From: Variovorax sp. JS1663
Lineage (GTDB): Bacteria > Pseudomonadota > Gammaproteobacteria > Burkholderiales > Burkholderiaceae_C
Length of the DNA: 64,000 nt
Direction: 5' to 3'
Assembly: GCF_002157355.1 (NCBI RefSeq)
Contig: NZ_LYMK01000006.1
Coordinates: forward strand, 124,001 to 188,000
Below the pieces are notes generated by a model. That model did not search any database. It saw only the letters and a list, made by a program, of their open reading frames with translations, and was not told the origin of the DNA. Positions 31,397 to 41,183 of the stretch are shown piece by piece (position 1 is the first letter of the stretch; each line of letters begins with the position of its first letter). A program made the translations under genes and the position numbers.

Positions 31397-32074
31397 TCAG
31401 CGCAGGCCGGCGATGTAGTCGGACACCGCCTTGATCTCTCGGTCGTTGAGCTTGGCGGCCACGCCGTTCATCTGGGGGCTGTTCTGGCGTGTGCCGTCTC
31501 GGAACTGGTTCAACTGGGCCACGGTGTAGTCGGCATGCTGGCCGCCCAGGCGGGGGTACTGGGCCGGGATGCCGGCGCCGTTGGGGCTGTGGCAGCCGGC
31601 GCAGGCCGGGATCTGGCGGTCGCCGATGCCGCCGCGGTAGATCTTCTCGCCCAGCGCCACCAGGTCCTTCTCCTTCGAGAAGCCGGGCTTGACCTTCTTG
31701 GAGCCGACGAAATACGCCACGTTGCGCATGTCTTCCTCGGACAGGGCCGAGGCCAGCGGCTTCATGATCGCGCTCTTGCGCTTGCCGGACTTGAAGTCCT
31801 GCAGCTGCTTGAGGATGTATTCGGGGTGCTGTTGCGCCAGCTTGGGATTGGCCGCGATGGCCGAGTTGCCGTCCGCGTTGTGGCACGAAGCGCAGCTCTG
31901 GCTGTTGGCCGGGGTGTTGTTGAAGAGGGTGTCGCCCTTGGCGGGATCGGGCCTGGCGACCTTGGCAGGTGCCGCTGCGGCAGCCGGCTTGCTCTCCGGA
32001 TCGTCGGCCGCGAAGCTGGCGCTGGCGGCGGCGCCCACGAGGGCTGCAAGCAGGAAACGGGCAAACAACTTCAT
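31397..32074 (-). CDS. Dihaem cytochrome c4
   Basis: Periplasmic electron carrier with two c-type haems, thought to donate electrons to terminal oxidases. 225 residues from the ATG at 32074 (MKLFARFLLAALVG), with a signal peptide ending near ASFAAD. Two CxxCH sites are present: Cys61-Cys64-His65 (CASCH) and Cys158-Cys161-His162 (CAGCH). The two domains repeat the pattern NPKLAQQHPEYILKQLQDF / YPRLGGQHADYTVAQLNQF, as expected for cytochrome c4. It neighbours the System II maturation genes that would attach its haems. Confidence 0.94.
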   Translation of the reverse strand: MKLFARFLLAALVGAAASASFAADDPESKPAAAAAPAKVARPDPAKGDTLFNNTPANSQSCASCHNADGNSAIAANPKLAQQHPEYILKQLQDFKSGKRKSAIMKPLASALSEEDMRNVAYFVGSKKVKPGFSKEKDLVALGEKIYRGGIGDRQIPACAGCHSPNGAGIPAQYPRLGGQHADYTVAQLNQFRDGTRQNSPQMNGVAAKLNDREIKAVSDYIAGLR

Positions 32075-32114
32075 ATCGGGGGCTTGGGATTGATGGCGCA
32101 AAACCTGGCGATTC

Positions 32115-32120
32115 TACAAT
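32115..32120 (+). promoter_or_regulatory. Candidate -10 element of engB
   Basis: TACAAT sits 29 bases before the chosen engB ATG. It supports that start over the GTG at 32131, which would lie almost at the expected transcription start. The -35 match (TTGATG at 32090) has a long 19-base spacer. Confidence 0.35.
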
Positions 32121-32148
32121 GTGACGCCCCGTGACCGAGGCGCCACCG

Positions 32149-32886
32149 ATGACCGCTCCGAGCCGCAAGCCGGCCCCCTCCTATCCCCGCAAGGCGGCCG
32201 CCGATGGCGCTACCGCCGAGAGCATGCGCGCCGCACGCGGCTGGCTGCACACCGCGCATTTCCTCACCAGCGCCCCCCAACTGGAGCACTTGCCTCCGCT
32301 CGGCCTGCCCGAGATCGCCTTCGTCGGGCGCTCCAACGCCGGCAAGTCCACCGCCATCAACACCCTGACGCAGCAGACGCGCCTGGCCTTCGCCTCCAAG
32401 ACGCCGGGCCGCACCCAGCACATCAACCTGTTCGGCGTCGGCCGGCAGAAGGTGGACGACGCCGTACTGGCCGACCTGCCCGGCTACGGCTACGCGGCCG
32501 TGCCGCGCGAGGCCAAGCTGCGCTGGCAGCGCGTGATGGGCAATTACCTGATGACGCGCGACAGCCTGCGCGGCGTGGTCCTGCTGTGCGACCCGCGCCA
32601 TGGCCTGACCGAGCTCGACGAGATCCTGCTGGAGGTGATCCGCCCGCGGGTCGAGCAGGGCCTGAAGTTCCTCGTGCTGCTGACCAAGGCCGACAAGCTC
32701 TCCCGCGCCGAGGGCGCCAAGGCGCTGTCGATTGCGCGACTGCAGGCCGGCGGCGGCGAGGTCAAACTCTTCTCAGCCTTGAAACAACAGGGAGTGGACG
32801 AAACGGCCGAACTGCTGTGGCGCTGGACCCATCCGCAGGACGAGCCGGCCGCCGAACCGACGGAAGAAGGAGACAACCCCTCATGA
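32149..32886 (+). CDS. engB: Ribosome-biogenesis GTPase YihA/EngB
   Basis: Essential GTPase acting in late large-subunit ribosome assembly. 245 residues from the ATG at 32149, which has GAGG at a workable distance; a GTG at 32131 would add six residues. GTPase motifs: G1 GRSNAGKST, G2 region KTPGRTQHINLF, G3 DLPGYGYA and G4 LTKADKL. The N-terminal extension is Ala/Pro-rich. The stop overlaps the ATG of the downstream hydrolase (ATGA). Divergent from the cytochrome c4 gene. Confidence 0.95.
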   Translation: MTAPSRKPAPSYPRKAAADGATAESMRAARGWLHTAHFLTSAPQLEHLPPLGLPEIAFVGRSNAGKSTAINTLTQQTRLAFASKTPGRTQHINLFGVGRQKVDDAVLADLPGYGYAAVPREAKLRWQRVMGNYLMTRDSLRGVVLLCDPRHGLTELDEILLEVIRPRVEQGLKFLVLLTKADKLSRAEGAKALSIARLQAGGGEVKLFSALKQQGVDETAELLWRWTHPQDEPAAEPTEEGDNPS

Positions 32887-33797
32887 TCCAGACCTTTGCC
32901 CGCGCGCTGCCCAACGGCACGACGCTCAGCTGCCGCGCCGCCGGCGAGTCCGGCCGCCCCTTGATGGTCTTCCTGCACGGCTTCCCGGAGGCCGCCTTCA
33001 TCTGGGACGCGCTGCTCGAGCACTTCAGCCAGCCCGAGCATGGCGGCTTTCGCTGCGTGGCACCCAACCTGCGCGGCTTCGAGAAGTCCAGTTCGCCCAG
33101 CGAGGTGTCGGCCTACCGCGCCCACCTGCTGATCCAGGACATCGAGCAGCTCGCCCAGAGCGAGCGCGCGGACGGCCGCATCGAGGTGCTGGTGGCGCAC
33201 GACTGGGGCGGCGCCTTCGGCTGGGGCTACGGCAACCAGCATGCGGACAAGCTGGGCCGGCTGGTGATCATCAACTCGCCGCACCCGGGCACCTTCATGC
33301 GCGAGCTGCGCGACAACCCGGCCCAGCAGGCCGCCAGCATGTACATGAACTTCCTGGCGCGACCCGACGCCGAGGCGCTGCTCTCGGCCGACGACTACAA
33401 GCGCCTGTGGCTGTCGTTCACCCAGATGAAGGCCGGGCCCGAGGGCTACGGCTGGCTGACCGAGGAAGTCAAGAACAAGTACCGCGAGGTGTGGGACCAT
33501 GGCCTCACCGGTGCCTGCAACCTCTACCGCGTCACGCCGATGAAGCCGGCCATCCCCGGACAGCCGGCCGTCGAGTTCCCTGAGCTGTCGCGCGATCGGC
33601 TGGTGGTGGAGGTGCCCACCTTCGTCTTCTGGGCGCTGGACGACGCGGCACTGCTGCCAGGCCTGCTCGAGGGCCTGGAGGACTACGTGCCGAAGCTCGA
33701 TCTCAAGAAGGTGCCCGACGCCACCCATTGGATCGTCCATGAGCAGCCGCAGTACGTGGCCGGCGAGATCGAGGCCTTCATCGCGCGGACTCAGTAG
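32883..33797 (+). CDS. Alpha/beta hydrolase (epoxide hydrolase-like)
   Basis: A 304-residue alpha/beta-fold hydrolase. The oxyanion-hole motif is HGFPEAAFIWD. The nucleophile is probably Asp107 in VAHDWGGAFGW, and the catalytic His is His282 in DATHWIVHEQP. An Asp nucleophile in HDWGG with a GFPE motif points to the epoxide hydrolase/haloalkane dehalogenase-like branch; the substrate is unknown. Translationally coupled to engB. Its end overlaps the stop of the convergent acyltransferase gene by seven bases. Confidence 0.85.
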   Translation: MIQTFARALPNGTTLSCRAAGESGRPLMVFLHGFPEAAFIWDALLEHFSQPEHGGFRCVAPNLRGFEKSSSPSEVSAYRAHLLIQDIEQLAQSERADGRIEVLVAHDWGGAFGWGYGNQHADKLGRLVIINSPHPGTFMRELRDNPAQQAASMYMNFLARPDAEALLSADDYKRLWLSFTQMKAGPEGYGWLTEEVKNKYREVWDHGLTGACNLYRVTPMKPAIPGQPAVEFPELSRDRLVVEVPTFVFWALDDAALLPGLLEGLEDYVPKLDLKKVPDATHWIVHEQPQYVAGEIEAFIARTQ

Positions 33798-34675
33798 ACG
33801 GGCGCCGCGCCCTCGGGGCGTGTCTTGAAGCGCCGGTGCACCCAGTAATACTGCGAGGGCATGGTGTCGATGTAGCTTTGCAGGCGCTCGTTCATCAGCG
33901 CCGTGTCGGCCACCACGTCCTCGGTCGGGAAGTCAGCCCAGGCGGGCAGCACCTCGATCTCGTAGCCGGTGGGCGTCAGCTTGGAGACCACCGGCACCAC
34001 TTTGGCCCGCCCGAGCCGGGCGAAGCGCGACAGCGAAGGCACGGTGGCGGCCGGCACGCCGTAGAAAGGCACGAAGACCGTCTGGTCCCGGCCGAAGTCC
34101 ATGTCGGGCAGGAGGTACAGCAGTCCGCCCTTGCGCAGCCCGGCAATGATCGGCTTGATGCCGTCGACCCGGTTCAGCGTGATCACGTTGCCGAAGCGCT
34201 TGCGGCCTTCCCGAATCCACGCGTCCACCATCGGGTCGCGCTGCGTGGTGTAGATGGTGGTGGAGGGCCGCGCCGTGTGCATGGTCAGCGCGGTGGCGGC
34301 CGCGTCGAGCCCATAGAAATGCGGCGCGAACAGGATCATCGGCTCGGTGCCGTTGGCGATCTCGTGGATCTCGGCGGCGGCGCCCTTCACCGTGAGGCGG
34401 GCCGCCACGGTGGCCTCGGGTGCATGCCAGAGCCAGCCGCGGTCCAGCCAGGACTGCGCCACGTAGACGAAGGTCTCGCGCGCGATGCGGCGCCGCTCGG
34501 CGGCCGTTTTCTCGGGGAAGCACAGCGCCAGGTTGGCGTCCACCACCCGCCGGCGCGACGCGGCGACGCTGTGGAGCACATGGCCCATGAAGGCGCCGAA
34601 GCCCCGCACCGCAGGTAGCGGCACATGAGCCAGCGCACGCATGAAAGCGATGCCGATCTGGGAGGAAAGGCTCAT
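33791..34675 (-). CDS. LpxL/HtrB-family lipid A acyltransferase (second of a pair)
   Basis: Membrane-associated enzyme that transfers a secondary acyl chain to lipid A. 294 residues from the ATG at 34675. The catalytic motif is HX4D, His119-Asp124 in APHFYGLDAAA. The family blocks RETFVYVAQSWLDRGWLW, LYLLPDMDFGRDQTVFVPFYG and QYYWVHRRFKTRPEG are present. It overlaps the stop of the other acyltransferase by four bases. The two differ in motif and probably in acyl chain or position; which chain each adds cannot be told from sequence. Confidence 0.9.
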   Translation of the reverse strand: MSLSSQIGIAFMRALAHVPLPAVRGFGAFMGHVLHSVAASRRRVVDANLALCFPEKTAAERRRIARETFVYVAQSWLDRGWLWHAPEATVAARLTVKGAAAEIHEIANGTEPMILFAPHFYGLDAAATALTMHTARPSTTIYTTQRDPMVDAWIREGRKRFGNVITLNRVDGIKPIIAGLRKGGLLYLLPDMDFGRDQTVFVPFYGVPAATVPSLSRFARLGRAKVVPVVSKLTPTGYEIEVLPAWADFPTEDVVADTALMNERLQSYIDTMPSQYYWVHRRFKTRPEGAAPVY

Positions 34676-35559
34676 GACGACACCTCGGCCACAACCGCCG
34701 CTTCCCCGCGCGGCTGTTTGTAGCGCGCGTAGTCCCAGACGTACTGCCCCGGAAGCGCGTGGATCAGCGCGGCGATGCCTTCGTTCATGGCAGTCGCGGC
34801 GGCCTCGGGTGTGGCCTTCGGATCGCCGAGGGCAGTGCCGTCGAACGGCGTCAGGCGGATGGCATAGCCGGCGCCGCGCGGCAGCCGCTCGCACACGCCG
34901 AAGAAGACGCGCGCCCCGGTCTGCTGCGCGAGGCGCGGCAGCAGGGTCATGGTATAGGCCGGCCGCCCGAGGAAGGGCGCCCACACGCCCTGCCCCAACG
35001 GCGGCACCTGATCCGGCAGGATGCCGGTGTAGCCGCCCTGGCGCAGCGTGCGGATCAGCCCGCGCACGCCAGCCACGCTGGTGGGCAGGGTCTGCAGGCC
35101 GCGCCGGTCGCGCGAGCCGGAGGCAAGGAGCTCTGCCATCCACTTCTTGCGGTGCGGCCTGAACAACGCGGTGATCGGGCCGTAGCTGCCGACGAAGCGC
35201 TCGCCGAGCGCCTGGCCCAGGATTTCCCAGCAGCCGATGTGCGGCGAGGCGATGATCACGCCCCTGCGCGCCGCCAGCGCCGCCTCCAGTTCGTCCACAC
35301 CCTCCCAGCGGGCAATGCGCGGAAGCACGCTCTCGTCCTGCGGCCGCGCCCACAGCCAGGGCAACTCCGCCGCCATCGCGCCCGCCGCGCCGATGGCCGG
35401 GCGGTATTGCTCGGGCGTGAAGCCGGCGCGCTCGGCGTTGTCCCTGAAGCGCTGGCGGTAGGTGGGCGAGCCCCACCACACGAGCCAGCCCAGGCAGCGG
35501 CCGGCGGCCTGCATCCAGCGCAGCGGCACACGGGCGAGCAATCGAAACAGAAAGATCAT
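34672..35559 (-). CDS. LpxL/HtrB-family lipid A acyltransferase (first of a pair)
   Basis: A 295-residue acyltransferase of the LpxL/LpxM group. The N-terminal membrane anchor begins MIFLFRLLARVPL. The catalytic motif is HX4E, His107-Glu112 in SPHIGCWEILG, and GILPDQVPPLGQGVWAPFLG and GQYVWDYARYKQP are conserved. HX4E is seen in several active members of the lauroyl/myristoyl acyltransferase family. First gene of the pair, ending in a coupled overlap with the HX4D gene. Divergent from metK. Confidence 0.9.
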   Translation of the reverse strand: MIFLFRLLARVPLRWMQAAGRCLGWLVWWGSPTYRQRFRDNAERAGFTPEQYRPAIGAAGAMAAELPWLWARPQDESVLPRIARWEGVDELEAALAARRGVIIASPHIGCWEILGQALGERFVGSYGPITALFRPHRKKWMAELLASGSRDRRGLQTLPTSVAGVRGLIRTLRQGGYTGILPDQVPPLGQGVWAPFLGRPAYTMTLLPRLAQQTGARVFFGVCERLPRGAGYAIRLTPFDGTALGDPKATPEAAATAMNEGIAALIHALPGQYVWDYARYKQPRGEAAVVAEVSS

Positions 35560-35613
35560 CCAGACGGAGGGGGTGAAAACCAGGCGCGCGCGCAGGGTAC
35601 AGCGCGGCTCGAA

Positions 35614-35739
35614 TAGAATGCAAATTGTCGCTGAGTTATGGAACTACTTGCAGGGCGACGTTAAACATCACTGCTAAAGCGTTCGCCAGGCTCCCGACGG
35701 ATTGGCAACGCGTCAATTCAACTACTGGAGTTTCATCGA
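35614..35739 (+). promoter_or_regulatory. metK promoter and structured 5' leader (candidate regulatory RNA)
   Basis: TAGAAT (35614-35619) is a likely -10, giving a leader of roughly 114 bases. Stem 1 pairs GTCGC (35627-35631) with GCGAC (35655-35659). Stem 2 pairs GCGTT-C-GCCA (35679-35688) with TGGC-AACGC (35703-35711) around a 14-base loop, GGCTCCCGACGGAT. No U-run follows stem 2, so control, if any, would be translational or by stability. GGAG at 35726-35729 is the ribosome site. No known SAM or SAH riboswitch class is recognised with confidence. Confidence 0.4.
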
Positions 35740-36917
<1,178 letters not shown>

Positions 36918-36921
<4 letters not shown>

Positions 36922-37547
36922 GCCTTCGCGAGGAGTTCGCGCACCTCTTCATCGCTGGTCTGCGCGAAGTCTTCGTACCAGAGGCCGACCGCACGGAACT
37001 GTTTGGGCACGTGGACGCAGACCACCTCGTCGGCCACGGCCTCCAGCAGTTGCACCGCCTCCACGGAGGCGACCGGCGCGCCCACCACGATGCGCTGGGC
37101 CTGCATCGCACGCGCGGCGAGCACGGCCGCATGCATGGTCGCGCCGGTAGCGAGTCCGTCATCCACCAGGATGGCCACGCGCCCGGACAGCAGGAGCGGC
37201 GGGCGCGCCCCACGGTAGAGGCGCTCGCGCCGGGCCAGCTCGGCTTGCTCGCGTGCCATCACCTCTGCGACGGCAGCGTCCGGGACCGGGCACATCGGCG
37301 AGATGTCGGACATGACGCGCACGCCGCCCGGGCCGATCGCGCCCATCGCGAACTCTTCCTGGCCCGGATAGCCGAGCTTGCGCACCACCAGCACGTCCAA
37401 CGGCGCCAGCAGGGCCTGGGCGACCTGCCAGGCCACGGGTACGCCGCCGCGCGGCAACCCGAGCACCAGGACCTCGCGCCGTCCGTGCCAGGCGGCCAGC
37501 CTGAGAGCGAGCGCACGGCCCGCTTCGTATCGATCCCTGAATTCCAT
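36918..37547 (-). CDS. Phosphoribosyltransferase-domain protein
   Basis: A 209-residue protein with a type I PRTase fold. The PRPP-binding motif DDGLATGAT lies at residues 129-137, preceded by VAILV. The N-terminus has [15 protein letters not shown] and [18 protein letters not shown]. This GLPRGGV...RKLGxPxxxExAxGA pattern belongs to a widespread group of uncharacterised predicted phosphoribosyltransferases, not to a named salvage enzyme. The ATG at 37547 follows an AAGGAGCG site. It lies 28 bases after the TonB receptor stop on the same strand. Confidence 0.85.
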
Positions 37548-37575
37548 CGGCGCTCCTTGGCTTGCGAGCGGGAAT

Positions 37576-39696
37576 TCAGAAACGATACGCCGCCCCCATG
37601 CCGAGCGTCCAGTTGCGGCCCAAGGCCGGCTCGAAGTAGCGGGCATTGCCTTCGTTGACGATCACCGAGCCGACGTAACGGCGGTCGAACAGGTTGTCGA
37701 CGCGCACGAAGGCATTGAAGTCCCAGCGATCCCAGCGCCGGACGTAGCCGGCGTACAGCGAGGCCACCGCATAGCCCGGCGCGCGGGCATTGTTGCGGTC
37801 GTTGGCGGCAATCTTGCCGAGCGCTCGCAGTTCGGCGCCGGCGCGCCAGCCCTCCGGCGGCACCCAGCCGTAGGAGGCATAAAGTGCATGCTCGGCGATG
37901 CCCGGGATGCGGTTGCCCGCTGGCACCGTGTTGCCGGTGCTGCAGAGCGAAGGCGAGCAAAAGGCATCGCGGTAACGCGCGTCGAGCCAGGTGTAGGCCA
38001 GCTGCGTGCGCCAATGGTCGGCGGTCTCATGCTGCCAGGCGAGCTCGAAGCCGTCGCGCTTCGTCCGACCAGCGTTCTGGAAGGTCGCCCGGCCGCCGAC
38101 GTTGGTATTGGTCACGATCTCGTCACGCGTGCGGGTCTGGAACAGGGCCGCGGTGAGCAGTCCGCCGCCGACACGCGCCTTGGCGCCGACCTCGACGCTG
38201 GTGTTGACCGAAGGCTGCAGCGCGAAGTTGAGCCCGCCGATGCCGTCGGCACGGTAGGACAGCTCGTTGAGCGTGGGCGTCTCGAAGCCGCGCCCGGCGG
38301 AGGCATAGAACGCCAGGTCCTGCGTGGCCTGGAAGCGGAGCGAGGCCACGGGCAGCGTCTTGCGATAGCGCGCGCTGCCGCTGTCATCGCGGTTCGCGCC
38401 GACGATGTAGCGGTCGTGGGAGGAGAAGCGCACGTTGCTGCGGCGCACGCCGGCCTCCAGCGTCCAGCGTTCGGCGAAGCGCCAGGAGCCCTGCACGTAG
38501 GGGTCGAGGTTGCGCACTTCATTGCGCTCTTCACGGCGCAGCCGGCCCTGCACGCCCAGGGCGCGCGGCGCGGTGGCGTTGCCATAGAAGTTCTCGAAGC
38601 CGCGGCGCTTCTCGCGCAGGCTGTCGTAGGCCAGGCCCGCGACCAGGTCGAAGGGCCGCTCGGCCAGCGCCAGCTTGGCACTCCATCGCAGGTCCAGTCC
38701 GCCGTAGTCGCGCGCCAGGTCGATCACGCCGCCGGCATGCAGCGGGTTCGCCTGCGCGGCGGGTGGGATGGACTGGTACTGCACGGTGCTGCGCTGGCCG
38801 CCGTAGACCATCAGGCGCAGCGCGTTGCGGGCGTCGATGCTGCGTTCGTAGGTCAAGCCCAGCTGCTGCTGGTCCACCGTCTTGCGCGTGTCGAACTGGG
38901 TGGCCAGGTCGGCGCCCCGCGGGTTGAGCGCGTACTGCTCTGCCGACAGGCCCAGCGGGTCCTGCGCGAACAGGTGCACGCTGTTGAAGACCAGGGTCAG
39001 CTTGCTGCCGTCGTCCAGCCGGAAGCCCAGCCTGCCGTTCTGGATCTCGCGGTCCGCCGCGCTGTGCTCGCGCCAGCCATCGGTGTGGAAGCGGCTGGCG
39101 CTCAGGGTGTAGTCAACCGCGCCCGACGAGCCGGTGAGCTTGCTGCCCACGCGCCACGTGCCGAAGCTGCCGCCGGCCACCGAGAAGCCCAGCATGGGCG
39201 GGCCCTCGCCCTGCTCGGTGAAGACCTGCACCGCGCCGCCCGAGGAATTGCCGTAGAGCGCCGAGAAGGGCCCGCGCAGGATCTCCACCCTGTCCGCCGA
39301 GCCGATGTCGATGTTCGAGGTCTGGCCCTGGCCGTCGGGCAGCGTGGCCGGGATGCCGTCGACGTACAGCCGCACGCCGCGCACGCCGAAGGTCGAGCGC
39401 GCCCCGAAGCCGCGAATGGAGAGTTGCAGGTCCTGCGCGTAATTCTGGCGGTTCTGCACCTGCAGGCCCGGCACCGGGCCCAGACTCTCGGACAGGTTGA
39501 CCTGCAGGCGCGCATCGCGCATCTCGCCGCCTTCCACCCGATCGACCGAGCCCGGCACGTCGAAGGGTCGCACCTCGCCGCGCGGGGTGGAGACCGTCAC
39601 CTCGCGCAGCGTGGCGGTCGACGTGGCATCCTGGGCCTGGACAGCACAGGAGGCAGCGGCCGCCAGCAGGCCGGCGGTGGCGAGGGAGGAGTTCAT
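37576..39696 (-). CDS. TonB-dependent outer-membrane receptor (YncD-like plug)
   Basis: Outer-membrane beta-barrel with an N-terminal plug. 706 residues from the ATG at 39696, with a signal peptide ending AVQAQ. A TonB-box-like LREVTVST follows. Plug motifs include RGFGARSTFGVRGVRLYVDG, TLPDGQGQTSNIDIGSADRV and EILRGPFSALYGNSSGGAV; these resemble the YncD/PqqU group more than classical siderophore receptors. The C-terminus ends in phenylalanine (GMGAAYRF), as barrel proteins do. Ligand uncertain: a metal complex or PQQ-like cofactor. It follows the small membrane protein gene by 75 bases. Confidence 0.88.
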   Translation of the reverse strand: MNSSLATAGLLAAAASCAVQAQDATSTATLREVTVSTPRGEVRPFDVPGSVDRVEGGEMRDARLQVNLSESLGPVPGLQVQNRQNYAQDLQLSIRGFGARSTFGVRGVRLYVDGIPATLPDGQGQTSNIDIGSADRVEILRGPFSALYGNSSGGAVQVFTEQGEGPPMLGFSVAGGSFGTWRVGSKLTGSSGAVDYTLSASRFHTDGWREHSAADREIQNGRLGFRLDDGSKLTLVFNSVHLFAQDPLGLSAEQYALNPRGADLATQFDTRKTVDQQQLGLTYERSIDARNALRLMVYGGQRSTVQYQSIPPAAQANPLHAGGVIDLARDYGGLDLRWSAKLALAERPFDLVAGLAYDSLREKRRGFENFYGNATAPRALGVQGRLRREERNEVRNLDPYVQGSWRFAERWTLEAGVRRSNVRFSSHDRYIVGANRDDSGSARYRKTLPVASLRFQATQDLAFYASAGRGFETPTLNELSYRADGIGGLNFALQPSVNTSVEVGAKARVGGGLLTAALFQTRTRDEIVTNTNVGGRATFQNAGRTKRDGFELAWQHETADHWRTQLAYTWLDARYRDAFCSPSLCSTGNTVPAGNRIPGIAEHALYASYGWVPPEGWRAGAELRALGKIAANDRNNARAPGYAVASLYAGYVRRWDRWDFNAFVRVDNLFDRRYVGSVIVNEGNARYFEPALGRNWTLGMGAAYRF

Positions 39697-39771
39697 CGCC
39701 GTGATTCTGCTGCCAGCACCGTCTGTGACGCGGCGGGGCAAGACCCTATGGCGCAGACCGCGCGGCCGAAA

Positions 39772-39978
39772 CTAATGAGGCTGGGACGACGACTGGCGCG
39801 GACGCCAGCCGTACCAGATGCAGACACCCACGGGGACTCCCAGCGCGACCCAGGCCACTGCGTCGCCCAGGCCACCGTCACTGAACAGCGCGGACACCAG
39901 GCCGACGGCGGTGAGCACGCCCATCACCAGGGGCCCGCCCCACAGGTGCCAGAAGGAATGGCGATGCTTCGTCGTCAT
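39772..39978 (-). CDS. Small two-helix membrane protein linked to PepSY gene
   Basis: A 68-residue protein with two hydrophobic segments (GPLVMGVLTAVGLVSALF and AVAWVALGVPVGVCIWYGW). A His-rich N-terminus (TTKHRHSFWHLWG) and a basic, polar C-terminal tail flank them. The ATG at 39978 overlaps the PepSY gene stop (ATGA), so the two are coupled. The function is unknown. Its link with a PepSY iron-uptake membrane protein and the histidines suggest an accessory subunit, but this is inference. Confidence 0.75.
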   Translation of the reverse strand: MTTKHRHSFWHLWGGPLVMGVLTAVGLVSALFSDGGLGDAVAWVALGVPVGVCIWYGWRPRQSSSQPH

Positions 39979-41162
39979 GAGCCCGCCTTCGCAGTGGTCA
40001 CGGCCGGGCGGCCGACGGCGCCGGGCGGCGCCGCGTGTCCGGCGTCCTCCGGCCGCGCGGCTGGCACCGTGTTGCCTCGCTTGAGCCACAGGTACAGCCC
40101 GCTGCCCAGCACGATGATGGTCGCGATGTCCAGCAGCGCCCAGATGATCTGCATCGGCATGCCGCCGTAGTCGCCGAAGTGCAGCGGCTGCGACACCAGC
40201 AGCGCCGTGAGGTACCACGGCAGCCTGGGGCTGGCGGTCGCCTCGTTGGTCTTCGCATCCACCAGCACCGGCTGCAGCAGCCGCGAGGTGAAGGGCTCGT
40301 TGCCGCGCAGGAACACCGTGTTGTGGTGAGGACTCGAGAAGGCCGTGCCCGGGAATGCGATGAAGGACACCTTCATGCCCGGGGCCTGCGCCAGTGCGAC
40401 CTCCAGCGTGCGCTGCAGCGACGCACGCTCGGCCTTCGGGGTCTCGGGCTGCCCCTTGTAGGGCGCCAGCAGGCTGCTGAGCTGATCGTACTGCCAGTAC
40501 TTGATCAGCAGGTCGGCCCAGGTGTTGATCATGCCGGTGGCGCCCACCGTGAAGGCCCACACCAGGGTCACGACGCCCAGCAGGTTGTGCAGGTCCAGCC
40601 ACTTCAGGCGCGGCCGGCGTTCGCGCCGCACAGTGCCGAAGTCCAGCTTGCGCATGAAGGGCGCGTAGAGCACCACGCCACTGACGATCGCCACCAGCAG
40701 CAGCAAGCCCATGAAGCCCAGGAACAGCTTGCCCGGCAGGCCGGCGAACAGGTCCACGTGCAGCTTGAGCATCACCCACATGAAGCCTTCGTCGAACTTC
40801 GGCTGGGCCAGCACCTGGCCCGTGCGCGCGTCGACCGCCACGGACTTGAAGTCATCTGTCGGCGCGGGCGTGGGCGTGAGGGTGACGAACCAGAGGCCGT
40901 CGTCGTCCTCCGGCTGCGAGACGAACTGCACCACGCGCTCCGGATGCAGCGCGTGCGCCACCTCGATGACGCGGTCCAGGCTGGCGCGCGGCGTGCCGGC
41001 GGGCATCTTCGGGGCCTCGACCTCGGTGCCCAACAGGTGGCCGATCTCGTGGTGAAAGATCAGCGGCAGCCCCGTGATGCACAGCAGCAGCATGAAGACG
41101 GTGCAGACCAGGCTGCTCCACTTGTGCACCCAGGCCCAAGTCTTGATTTGTCGGCTGTTCAT
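39975..41162 (-). CDS. PepSY-domain inner-membrane protein (iron-uptake reductase-like)
   Basis: A 395-residue protein of the PepSY_TM family, often found with TonB-dependent siderophore receptors and thought to reduce or release ferric siderophores at the inner membrane. ATG at 41162 (MNSRQIKTWAWVHKWSSL); a GTG three codons upstream is less likely. Four main helices are visible, with conserved histidines in WAWVHKWSSLV, LIFHHEIGHLLG, LKWLDLHNLLGVVTL and LVSQPLHFGDYGG. It lies 21 bases after the siderophore receptor and overlaps the 68-residue gene. Confidence 0.88.
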   Translation of the reverse strand: MNSRQIKTWAWVHKWSSLVCTVFMLLLCITGLPLIFHHEIGHLLGTEVEAPKMPAGTPRASLDRVIEVAHALHPERVVQFVSQPEDDDGLWFVTLTPTPAPTDDFKSVAVDARTGQVLAQPKFDEGFMWVMLKLHVDLFAGLPGKLFLGFMGLLLLVAIVSGVVLYAPFMRKLDFGTVRRERRPRLKWLDLHNLLGVVTLVWAFTVGATGMINTWADLLIKYWQYDQLSSLLAPYKGQPETPKAERASLQRTLEVALAQAPGMKVSFIAFPGTAFSSPHHNTVFLRGNEPFTSRLLQPVLVDAKTNEATASPRLPWYLTALLVSQPLHFGDYGGMPMQIIWALLDIATIIVLGSGLYLWLKRGNTVPAARPEDAGHAAPPGAVGRPAVTTAKAGS

Positions 41163-41183
41163 CGCGGTCACAGTCCAAAGAGG

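Noticed and set aside
32131..32148. GTG start for engB at 32131
   Set aside because: It lies close to the expected transcription start from TACAAT at 32115 and lacks a ribosome site. The ATG at 32149 has GAGG ahead of it. Not fully excluded.
33791..35623. A 610-codon frame that would fuse the two acyltransferases
   Set aside because: The first ~315 codons are an out-of-frame reading of the other acyltransferase gene. The two enzymes are in different frames and overlap by ATGA.
35679..35711. metK leader stem 2 as an intrinsic terminator
   Set aside because: No U-run follows the stem; it is followed by GCGTCAATTCA and the ribosome site.
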